From the NCBI GenBank assembly GCA_903819605.1, contig CAIJEA010000753.1, forward strand, positions 1 to 8,231: 8,231 bases of DNA, written 5' to 3'. Shown piece by piece: positions 1-4,451 of this stretch. How positions within the stretch are numbered: the first letter of the stretch is position 1; every line of letters starts with the position of its first letter. The notes under the pieces were generated by a model that made no database searches, was not told the DNA's origin, and was given only the letters and a program-made list of their open reading frames with translations. The position numbers were made by a program, and so were the translations under genes. This DNA is from an uncultured cyanobacterium. Its GTDB lineage: Bacteria > Cyanobacteriota > Cyanobacteriia > Pseudanabaenales > Pseudanabaenaceae.

Positions 1-21
1 CTCTGTAGTCGGTTTACTCAC
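1..21 (-). CDS. Partial 5' end of a gene downstream of rpsO (possibly pam68)
   Basis: Only the first seven codons are inside the window: GTG AGT AAA CCG ACT ACA GAG, read (M)SKPTTE, running off the left edge. The start is supported by a good Shine-Dalgarno sequence, GAGGAG, five bases upstream. The gene lies 59 bases behind rpsO on the same strand with no hairpin between them, so it is probably co-transcribed with rpsO. From memory, cyanobacterial rpsO is often followed by pam68 (Synechocystis sll0933), a membrane protein helping chlorophyll insertion into CP47 of photosystem II. Seven residues cannot prove this; the start call is reasonable, the identity is an inference. Confidence 0.45.
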
Positions 22-26
22 TTTTA

Positions 27-32
27 CTCCTC
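27..32 (-). promoter_or_regulatory. Ribosome binding site of the partial left-edge gene
   Basis: On the minus strand GAGGAG stands five bases before a GTG codon. It is one of the few strong Shine-Dalgarno sequences in the window and is the main reason to read the left edge as a gene start. Confidence 0.5.
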
Positions 33-80
33 ACTTTTGCTTCTTTACTGACACTTTGCAGTGTGAAGCGATCATGCCAA

Positions 81-350
81 CTAGCCTCTTACGCCTAAAC
101 TTTGGATAAGTTGCTTATAATGTGCACGATCTTGATTACGAACATAAGCAAGCAAGCGCTTACGTTGACCGATAATTTTTAGCAAACTACGGCGAGACGA
201 AAAATCTTTAGGGTGTAGTTTGAGATGAGTTGTCAACTGGGTGACGCGTTCGGTTAACAATGCAACCTGAACATCTGATGAGCCAGTATCTGTAGGATGC
301 TTTTGATATTCTGAAAATATTTCTAGCTTGCGTTCTTGCAACAGTGCCAT
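81..350 (-). CDS. rpsO: 30S ribosomal protein S15
   Basis: An 89-residue protein, the usual length for bacterial S15, which binds the central domain of 16S rRNA (helices 20-22) and helps assemble the platform of the small subunit. Family hallmarks are visible: HPTDTGSSDVQVALLTERV (residues 18-36) and HPKDFSSRRSLLKIIGQRKR (45-64) with the conserved Asp48, Ser51, Arg53 and Arg54 region, then LLAYVR. It starts at an ATG and ends with TAG. No Shine-Dalgarno sequence is visible before the ATG, which is common in cyanobacteria. The 356-base region in front, up to the psb35-like gene, holds many inverted repeats and may be a regulated leader; S15 represses its own mRNA in several bacteria. A further gene starts 59 bases downstream on the same strand. 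Identity is secure. Confidence 0.98.
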   Translation of the reverse strand: MALLQERKLEIFSEYQKHPTDTGSSDVQVALLTERVTQLTTHLKLHPKDFSSRRSLLKIIGQRKRLLAYVRNQDRAHYKQLIQSLGVRG

Positions 351-401
351 GATAAAAACTTGAACGTGTTTTGAAGTGTACGTGACATAAACTCGACACT
401 A

Positions 402-626
402 AATGCCCAACTATAAAATTTAGGCATTGCGGTGCGGGTTTCCCAATCTCACGATTGGGCATTCCTAGTTGTTTCCATTTCTGGGGTTTCGCCACTTATC
501 CTAGAGATGTATATTTACATCTACCTACTCTGGGGTAGCCCGACTGCATAGGCAGTTTCCGTTTCTCAGTAGTCTCTGAGTACATTACATGGCAAATCGC
601 CAATTTCTGAAGATACTATCTTTCAG
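402..626 (-). promoter_or_regulatory. Structured RNA region upstream of rpsO (leader or small RNA)
   Basis: This fills most of the 356-base gene-free stretch between rpsO and the psb35-like gene. In minus-strand order it holds: CTGAAAGATA/TATCTTCAG (626-607), CTCAG/CTGAG (about 580-565), ACTGC/GCAGT (about 556-543), CTACC/GGTAG (538-521), AGATGTA/TACATCT (522-505, sharing two bases with the previous pair), CCCAATC with loop GTGA and GATTGGG (459-442), GGG-AAA-CCC, and AATGCC/GGCATT (428-402). A 9-bp alternative, AATGCCCAA (463-455) with TTGGGCATT (410-402), excludes the last two main stems. Single-stranded GGAAAC motifs recur between stems. I cannot assign an Rfam family; a Yfr2-like small RNA or an S15-responsive leader are possibilities. 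No clear promoter was found in it. Confidence 0.4.
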
Positions 627-670
627 ACAGACTAGCTTAACATGTTGACTGCGTATTTTTGTTGTTCCAC

Positions 671-700
671 AAAAAATAAGGTAGTGCATATTGCACCACC
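671..700 (-). terminator. Rho-independent terminator of the psb35-like gene
   Basis: Minus-strand reading: GGTGGTGCA, loop ATA, TGCACTACC (one A-C mismatch), followed by TTATTTTTT. It begins seven bases after the stop codon of the psb35-like gene, so that gene probably has its own transcript separate from rpsO. Confidence 0.75.
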
Positions 701-706
701 TCGTTT

Positions 707-832
707 TTAATGTGCTGAGCCATTGCCATGATATTTATCAGTGTCATAAAAGCCATTACGAGTTCCAAAGAACAAACAGCTAACTGTAAATAAAATAGTC
801 AAAACAGGCAAAATAACTTTGAGATCAAGCAT
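707..832 (-). CDS. psb35: Small one-helix membrane protein, probably photosystem II assembly factor Psb35
   Basis: A 41-residue protein with one membrane helix (about residues 5-23: KVILPVLTILFTVSCLFF) followed by a short polar tail with GTRNGFYDTDKYHGNGSAH (23-41). ATG start; TAA stop followed directly by a terminator, which supports a real small gene. The shape and the FFGTRNGFYD segment match what I remember of cyanobacterial Psb35 (Synechocystis Ssl2148), a thylakoid protein that stabilises the CP47 assembly module of photosystem II together with high-light-inducible proteins. That match is from memory, not from a search. The GRNG-like end faintly resembles PetN of the cytochrome b6f complex, but the length and tail do not fit. 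It is a real coding gene with high likelihood; the name is less certain. No Shine-Dalgarno sequence is seen. Confidence 0.7.
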   Translation of the reverse strand: MLDLKVILPVLTILFTVSCLFFGTRNGFYDTDKYHGNGSAH

Positions 833-863
833 GGTTTACAGTGTTTGAAGGATGTAATGTTGA

Positions 864-888
864 TGTACATATTTTAAGCTTAAGTACA
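864..888. promoter_or_regulatory. Nested inverted repeat upstream of the psb35-like gene
   Basis: TGTAC (864-868) and GTACA (884-888) flank the 10-bp palindrome TTAAGCTTAA (874-883), 32-56 bases before the psb35-like start codon. A weak minus-strand promoter, TTGGGC-N18-TAAAAT, overlaps it. It could be an operator; the evidence is symmetry and position only. Confidence 0.25.
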
Positions 889-897
889 GCGATTGCC

Positions 898-958
898 CAA
901 TACAGAAACAAAAATAGAGATAGTGCTTTGCACTATCTCTATTTTTGTTTCTGTATTG
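898..958. terminator. 28-29 bp perfect inverted repeat, bidirectional terminator
   Basis: Arms 898-925 and 931-958 are perfectly complementary, and C926 can pair with G930 leaving a TTT loop. The inner GC-richer stem AGAGATAGTGC is followed on either strand by ATTTTTGTTT, so it can terminate in both directions. It lies 18 bases behind the FHA-HTH gene on the minus strand and upstream of the psb35-like gene. The stem is far longer than a terminator needs. Confidence 0.8.
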
Positions 959-976
959 CAAAGTCATTAAGCCATC

Positions 977-1693
977 TTAGTTACTTGCATCTGTACTTTC
1001 ACCAGAATTATCTCCACTAGGACGATAACTTTGCTCAAAGGCATAGCGCACAATCTGTGAGCGGTTTTCCAGATTAAGCTTAGTCATGATGCTGCTAAGA
1101 TGCGTCTGTACTGTGCGTGGACTAATTTGGAGGCGTTTGCCAATTTCTTTGTTGGTAAAGCCTTGGACAACTTGCCAAAAAACTCTTTCTTCAGAAGGTG
1201 TGAGATTGGTGCGTGAGACTGGTGCTGTCGGTTGCTGAAATAGCCGCATATGCTCGCTAGGAGTACGGTGTGGCTCACGCTTATGTGGGGAGAAAAAGTC
1301 TATATCAGTTTTGCCAATGGTCATGCGATCGCCGCTTTTTAGCAAAATCGGAAAGGTAATTCTTTGACCGCGCATGAAAGAACCATTACGACTACCAAAA
1401 TCTACCAAGTAAAAACTTCCAGATTCATTGTTAGTACTACGGTTTTTTGAATCCCCTTTCATAGAAGATTCAAACCCATCATTTTTGGACGCGCCAACAA
1501 TTTGCAAGGTGGCATGATAACGCGAGACCCATTTATCTGTTAATACAATTGAGTTATCGTAGCCCCTCCCAATTGTCCAGAAGTCTGCGTTTGTAAGTGG
1601 AATCATTTGCTGTCCCTCATCTGCATGAACAATCAGATAGGGGTGTGGGTGTAGAAGGGTCACTGAACCGTTAGACAACTTTGTTATGTGCAT
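977..1693 (-). CDS. FHA domain + LuxR-type helix-turn-helix transcriptional regulator
   Basis: A 238-residue soluble regulator. The N-terminal half is a forkhead-associated domain (about 38-133), a phosphothreonine-binding fold, with TIGRGYDNSIVL (GRG 42-44), SRYH (57-60) and DFGSRNGSFMRG (SRNGS 101-105) and LKSGDRMTIG, so the phosphopeptide-contacting Arg, Ser and Asn positions are present. A low-complexity insert of about 27 residues (68-94) interrupts it. The C-terminal part (about 164-221) is a LuxR/GerE DNA-binding domain: LTPSEERVFWQVVQGFTNKEI then ISPRTVQTHLSSIMTKL. There is no response-regulator receiver domain, so the input is likely a threonine-phosphorylated partner (inference). 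I start at the ATG at 1693; a TTG three codons upstream (1702) is also open. Target genes cannot be read from the sequence. Confidence 0.93.
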   Translation of the reverse strand: MHITKLSNGSVTLLHPHPYLIVHADEGQQMIPLTNADFWTIGRGYDNSIVLTDKWVSRYHATLQIVGASKNDGFESSMKGDSKNRSTNNESGSFYLVDFGSRNGSFMRGQRITFPILLKSGDRMTIGKTDIDFFSPHKREPHRTPSEHMRLFQQPTAPVSRTNLTPSEERVFWQVVQGFTNKEIGKRLQISPRTVQTHLSSIMTKLNLENRSQIVRYAFEQSYRPSGDNSGESTDASN

Positions 1694-1781
1694 CTCAATC
1701 AATTGCCAATATAACCTATTTATATATTGTGAGACGTGTTTAATAAATTTTGAGTTCCTTTTTCAGATTCAGGACTTTTGA

Positions 1782-1820
1782 TGACATATTCTGTCACTTA
1801 ATAAAAGCTGAATCATGACA
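1782..1820. promoter_or_regulatory. Cluster of TGACA half-sites upstream of the FHA-HTH gene
   Basis: TGACA (1782-1786), TGTCA (1792-1796) and TGACA (1816-1820) form two overlapping inverted pairs, one with a 5-base and one with a 19-base spacer. They lie just downstream of a candidate minus-strand promoter, where a repressor would act. This is a candidate operator only. Confidence 0.3.
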
Positions 1821-1836
1821 AATGAAACTTAATCAA

Positions 1837-1842
1837 ATTATA
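1837..1842 (-). promoter_or_regulatory. Candidate -10 box for the FHA-HTH gene
   Basis: Minus strand reads a perfect TATAAT preceded by GGG. No good -35 hexamer stands 16-18 bases upstream. The implied start of transcription, near 1830, would leave a leader of about 135 bases. Confidence 0.35.
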
Positions 1843-1882
1843 CCCTGTTGATAGCTGTAGCCACTCACATAGATATCAGTAA

Positions 1883-1908
1883 TAAATTTAAGATATAAAT
1901 TTAAGATA
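1883..1908 (+). repeat. Two tandem copies of a 13-bp AT-rich unit
   Basis: TAAATTTAAGATA occurs twice back to back (1883-1895 and 1896-1908) without mismatch, about 150 bases before the plus-strand cluster and just upstream of the weak -10 box at 1936. Could be paired regulator sites or a slippage duplication. Confidence 0.6.
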
Positions 1909-2056
1909 TAGACATTAGAAATTATCAGCGATTGCTATACTCCTGAATAGAATTAAAAAGTACTCCCTGAATATTGCCGAGGTAAAAAAGAAGCGTATGT
2001 TACTTTTTCCTCTAAATTAAAAACTTGAAAATTCCTGTAAGTTCTTATTAAAAACA

Positions 2057-2443
2057 ATGATTTGGATCGCGATCGCCATACAGTTAATACTTAGTGCAGG
2101 ATTGTTATGGGCAACATGGCAAATATGGACACTACGTAAAAGTCTCAAAGCGACTGTAAGAACTGTAGATGGTTGGACAGAGGTTTGTCAGAATGGTTTG
2201 GATGTATCTTCACCTAATATAGAGATTGCACGGGGTGGTGTTGGCTCTCTACGGAGGCAATATCAAACCTTGCAAATTCAACTAGAAAGAATTCGTAAGT
2301 TACTGTCCGTGCTTGGACGTGGTGTATCCTTTTTAGGGAGTCGTTGGCAACAGGATCGTCAAGGTTCGTCAAACTCTTTAAGTAACAGGTCGTCAGGCAG
2401 CAGATCGTCAGGGAGCAAGCAAAATGTCAAACGGCGCAAGTAA
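2057..2443 (+). CDS. Small single-pass membrane protein of unknown function
   Basis: 128 residues, starting at an ATG. One N-terminal membrane helix (about residues 2-22), then a basic turn, an amphipathic, probably helical segment (about 62-92, RRQYQTLQIQLERIRKLLSV), and a Ser/Gly/Arg-rich tail with two copies of RSSGS (111-120) and a basic end KRRK. I do not recognise a named family. It overlaps the YtxH-type gene by 20 bases in another frame and is followed by a DUF948-type gene, so the three are probably one transcript. One membrane anchor plus helical tail is shared by all three, suggesting a common membrane or cell-envelope role, but that is inference. No Shine-Dalgarno sequence is visible. 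Confidence 0.8.
   Translation: MIWIAIAIQLILSAGLLWATWQIWTLRKSLKATVRTVDGWTEVCQNGLDVSSPNIEIARGGVGSLRRQYQTLQIQLERIRKLLSVLGRGVSFLGSRWQQDRQGSSNSLSNRSSGSRSSGSKQNVKRRK
2387..2416 (+). repeat. Tandem 15-bp coding repeat
   Basis: AGGTCGTCAGGCAGC (2387-2401) and AGATCGTCAGGGAGC (2402-2416) differ at two bases and each encode RSSGS in frame. AGGGAG in the second copy (2410-2415) stands eight bases before the next gene's ATG and probably acts as its ribosome binding site. Confidence 0.7.
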
Positions 2444-2786
2444 ATTTTTTAGTGGGTTGATTGTTGGTTCAGCGATTGGCACAGCAGCGGGTATTTTGTT
2501 CGCACCCCGATCGGGCAAAGAAACTCGCCAAGTCTTAAAAAAATCGGCTCAGGATTTACCTAAGCTTGCTGAAGACTTAGGATTAAGTATGCAATATCAG
2601 GCTGATCGAATTACCGAACAAGCTCAACGTACAATTGACGAAGCATTGATTCGTTTACAGGAAGCGATTATCACAGGTCAGGAGGCTAGCCGTAGGCTGC
2701 AAGAGGAGTTAGCGATCTCTATGGGTAGTTCTGTGAATAAGGCTCCAGTAGAAATAGGCGATCGTCCAGTCGAAGATGAGGAGTAA
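2424..2786 (+). CDS. YtxH-type membrane-associated protein
   Basis: 120 residues. The N-terminus carries the YtxH signature: a glycine-rich membrane helix (about 8-27, with GLIVGSAIGTAAGILFAP) ending in APRSGKETR (27-35). The rest is helical and charged (about 36-100), and the end is acidic (PVEDEE). YtxH-type proteins are small, widespread, mostly of unknown function; in Bacillus subtilis ytxH is a general-stress gene next to ytxG, a DUF948 gene. Here too a DUF948-type gene follows, after 23 bases. The start lies inside the preceding gene, with AGGGAG eight bases upstream, so translation is likely coupled. Confidence 0.88.
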   Translation: MSNGASKFFSGLIVGSAIGTAAGILFAPRSGKETRQVLKKSAQDLPKLAEDLGLSMQYQADRITEQAQRTIDEALIRLQEAIITGQEASRRLQEELAISMGSSVNKAPVEIGDRPVEDEE

Positions 2787-2809
2787 GCAATAAGCACTTA
2801 TAAGAAATT

Positions 2810-3340
2810 ATGTCAGAAGCGATCTTTCTGCTAGGTTTATCATTTTTATTGGTGGTAGTTTGCTTGACGATTCTTTTGTTAACTGCAATCCCTGCTTTTC
2901 AAGAGCTGGCTAAAGCAGCAAATAGCATTATTCGTCTGGCTGATACATTGACGCGGGAGTTACCTGCAACGCTTGAAGCAATTCGTTTAACGGGGTTGGA
3001 ACTGAGCGAGTTGAGTGATGAGCTTAATCAAGGGGCAAAAAGTGCTGGTGAAGCAGTAAAGCAAGTAAATGATGGCATTAAAGGTGTGCGTCAGAGTGCT
3101 TCTAGCGCTTCAATCGCTACTAAAAGTGCCTTTGCTGGTATCAAAGCTGGATTAAAATCCCTTGGTCGCCCTCGCCGTCAGAGGAGAGGCTCTTCAGAAT
3201 TAAATCAAGAAAATTTGCGGTTTAATGATGAATTATCTGGAAATTTAGATGAGAATGAGATTTCTAATCAAAAGCGTCTAATAACCCCTGATGATATACG
3301 CTCTGAGGGTTTTATGGGAGATTTGACATCAGAAGATTAG
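2810..3340 (+). CDS. DUF948-type membrane-anchored helical protein
   Basis: 176 residues. One N-terminal membrane helix (about 4-27), then a long helical segment (about 30-112) with regularly spaced hydrophobic residues and much Ala, Ser, Gln and Leu (EALAKAAN-like spacing; TLTRELPATLEAIRLTGLEL), as in DUF948/YtxG proteins. A basic patch, GRPRRQRRG (119-127), separates this from a polar, probably disordered, acidic tail. It follows the YtxH-type gene by 23 bases. Such anchored coiled-coil-like proteins are proposed envelope or stress proteins; no enzymatic motif is visible. The tail resembles nothing I know. No hairpin separates the three genes; the first stands at 3387. Confidence 0.82.
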   Translation: MSEAIFLLGLSFLLVVVCLTILLLTAIPAFQELAKAANSIIRLADTLTRELPATLEAIRLTGLELSELSDELNQGAKSAGEAVKQVNDGIKGVRQSASSASIATKSAFAGIKAGLKSLGRPRRQRRGSSELNQENLRFNDELSGNLDENEISNQKRLITPDDIRSEGFMGDLTSED

Positions 3341-3386
3341 GAAATGCGTACTCCCTTCCCACCCACAAAACAGAAATTGTAAACTG

Positions 3387-3429
3387 AATAATTAGGCGTA
3401 CGCGGCGAAGCCGCGTACGCCTAATTATT
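3387..3429. terminator. 20-bp perfect hairpin behind the DUF948-type gene
   Basis: Arms 3387-3406 and 3410-3429 are perfectly complementary, with loop GAA inside GGC-GAA-GCC. The stem contains the self-palindrome GCGTACGC. The outer arm ends in ATTATT rather than a clean T-run, so termination is plausible, not certain. It shares its GGC-GRA-GCC heart with the hairpin at 3493-3523. Confidence 0.6.
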
Positions 3430-3492
3430 GACTGGGAAGCGAGTAGTAGTAAGACATTTACATCTTCTAGTGGTTAGAGTTATGCGATTTAT

Positions 3493-3523
3493 TTTAGTAC
3501 TGAGGCGGAGCCGCAGTACTAAA
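3493..3523. terminator. Hairpin in the convergent gap before perR
   Basis: Arms TTTAGTACTG (3493-3502) and CAGTACTAAA (3514-3523), one A-G mismatch, then GGC-GGA-GCC. It stands 10 bases beyond the perR stop codon (minus strand) and faces the DUF948-type gene. Neither side is followed by a strong T-run. Confidence 0.5.
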
Positions 3524-3533
3524 GTCTAGTTCT

Positions 3534-3965
3534 TTATTTTGCTGCGATCGCCTTGCAGCGATCGCACACACCGCTAACGGTCACTTCATAACTATCAATT
3601 TGTAATCCTGAGCGTATTTGCTGAAATCCTAGTCCCTCAAATGCATTCCAAGCAATATCTTCGATTTCCCCGCAGCATCTACACCGAAAGTGATGGTGAG
3701 GCTCGACATTGGCATCATAGCGGCATACCCCCTGTTCTAGTAAAACCTCGCGTACTAGTCCCGCATCACGTAAGGTCTGAAGTGAAAGATAAACCGTTGC
3801 CTGAGATGAAGTGGGGGCATTTTGATTGAGGTCGCTTAATATCTGATCTGCGGTGGGATGATCTTGGCGATCAAGTAAATTTGCATAAACGGCAAAGCGC
3901 TGAGGGGTAACGCGCAACCCCTTTGATTTTAGGATTTGAACAACCCTATCTGCTTGCTTTTGCAT
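3534..3965 (-). CDS. perR: Fur-family peroxide-responsive repressor PerR
   Basis: 143 residues. An N-terminal winged helix (about 1-82; GLRVTPQRFAVYANLL, HPTADQI, TSSQATVYLSLQTLRDAGLV) is followed by a dimerisation domain. The structural zinc cysteines are present as C95xxC98 and C134xxC137. Residues matching the regulatory metal site of B. subtilis PerR (His37, Asp85, His91, His93, Asp104) are His36, Asp84, His90, His92 and Asp103. The two histidines there are the ones oxidised by peroxide; Asp at the last place is typical of PerR, not Fur. Divergence from a type II peroxiredoxin matches Synechocystis slr1738 (PerR)/sll1621 as I remember it. A strong Shine-Dalgarno sequence decides the ATG. 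Zur is less likely, given these residues and this neighbour. Confidence 0.88.
   Translation of the reverse strand: MQKQADRVVQILKSKGLRVTPQRFAVYANLLDRQDHPTADQILSDLNQNAPTSSQATVYLSLQTLRDAGLVREVLLEQGVCRYDANVEPHHHFRCRCCGEIEDIAWNAFEGLGFQQIRSGLQIDSYEVTVSGVCDRCKAIAAK
3544..3565. repeat. Two HIP1 palindromes inside the end of perR
   Basis: GCGATCGC occurs at 3544-3551 and 3558-3565, 14 bases apart, encoding part of the C-terminal CDRCKAIAAK. HIP1 is a highly over-represented palindrome of cyanobacterial genomes and dates the window to that group. Confidence 0.9.
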
Positions 3966-3970
3966 TTAAT

Positions 3971-3979
3971 CTTCCTCCT
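3971..3979 (-). promoter_or_regulatory. Ribosome binding site of perR
   Basis: Minus strand reads AGGAGGAAG five bases before the ATG, the strongest Shine-Dalgarno match in the window; it fixes the perR start. Confidence 0.85.
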
Positions 3980-4192
3980 AGTTTTCTCCGAATATTCTTA
4001 TAAAGCCTCTTTGAGATAGAGCCTTTAAGTATTAAAAGCATCTGTTGGCAATCATCTCTTTAGTATTCTTCAATCAGCTTCTAATTAAGAAAATTTAACT
4101 AAAAAACTTGCAAATGCTTAAAATGCCTATTCACTTGGATCATAACTATATCACTTCTAACTAGGAACTACAAGCTTATCGAAGTTTTTTAA

Positions 4193-4208
4193 ATAATTTA
4201 ATCATTAT
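4193..4208. promoter_or_regulatory. Candidate regulator site upstream of the peroxiredoxin promoter
   Basis: ATAAT (4193-4197) and ATTAT (4204-4208) form an inverted repeat with a 6-base spacer, ending five bases before the -35 hexamer. Fur-family boxes are AT-rich inverted repeats, but the spacing differs from the B. subtilis PerR box, so this is tentative in a region that is AT-rich anyway. Confidence 0.25.
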
Positions 4209-4213
4209 GGGTA

Positions 4214-4242
4214 TTGACTAACTTCTAAATCAGAACTATTCT
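4214..4242 (+). promoter_or_regulatory. Sigma70-type promoter for the peroxiredoxin gene
   Basis: TTGACT (4214-4219), 17-base spacer, TATTCT (4237-4242). Transcription would start near 4249, giving a leader of about 200 bases that contains the hairpin 4306-4354. Confidence 0.5.
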
Positions 4243-4305
4243 TAGATTTATTCAGAGACCTATTAAAATAAGAGATTCTATGAGTACTTATGCAAAATAA
4301 ATTAC

Positions 4306-4354
4306 CCAAACCCGTAAAGTTGCTTCCCACAGGGGCGCAACTTTACGGGTTTGG
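4306..4354. repeat. 18-bp perfect inverted repeat in the peroxiredoxin leader
   Basis: Arms CCAAACCCGTAAAGTTGC (4306-4323) and GCAACTTTACGGGTTTGG (4337-4354) match perfectly; inside, CCC-ACA-GGG can extend the stem across a small internal loop. It lies between the likely promoter and the ATG at 4452 and is not followed by a T-run, so a plain terminator is unlikely. It could stabilise the leader, act as an attenuator or be an inserted palindrome. Confidence 0.8.
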
Positions 4355-4451
4355 AGCTGTAATTAATTATGCACATCTACTTATCTCATTCAATTCTTAG
4401 ATCTTTGGACTATATGTAATCAAAACTTTTGACACCAACTCAGAGAAAAAT

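Larger units (their letters stand above)
1694..2056. other. AT-rich divergent intergenic region
   Basis: 363 bases between the FHA-HTH gene (minus) and the three-gene plus-strand cluster. It holds no open frame I would call. It contains a candidate minus-strand -10 box, three TGACA half-sites, a 13-bp tandem repeat and a weak plus-strand -10 box TATACT at 1936-1941; these are listed separately where worthwhile. Confidence 0.6.
3966..4451. other. AT-rich divergent control region between perR and the peroxiredoxin gene
   Basis: 486 bases. It holds the perR ribosome binding site, a good plus-strand promoter (4214-4242), an AT inverted repeat just before it (4193-4208) and a long hairpin (4306-4354). 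The stretch 4000-4190 shows no open frame beyond a 13-codon one and no clear repeat. PerR probably binds somewhere here; no textbook PerR box was found. Confidence 0.7.

Noticed and set aside
449..478. Nine-residue open frame (METTRNAQS) in the rpsO leader
   Set aside because: No Shine-Dalgarno sequence and too short to judge. Kept only as a side remark because its stop codon falls in a hairpin loop.
208..495. 95-codon minus-strand frame overlapping rpsO and its leader
   Set aside because: Out-of-frame shadow of rpsO; the encoded sequence resembles no known family and the region is better explained by rpsO plus leader structure.
3387..3523. Palindromes as a CRISPR array or attachment site
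   Set aside because: Only two hairpins of different sequence, no regular spacers, and no cas, integrase or tRNA gene nearby.
3534..3965. Fur or Zur identity for the Fur-family gene
   Set aside because: All five regulatory-site residues of PerR are matched, including Asp103, and the divergent neighbour is a peroxiredoxin.
4429..4434. Perfect TTGACA hexamer before the peroxiredoxin gene
   Set aside because: It lies 17 bases before the ATG, so the matching -10 box would fall on the start codon. The promoter at 4214-4242 fits better.
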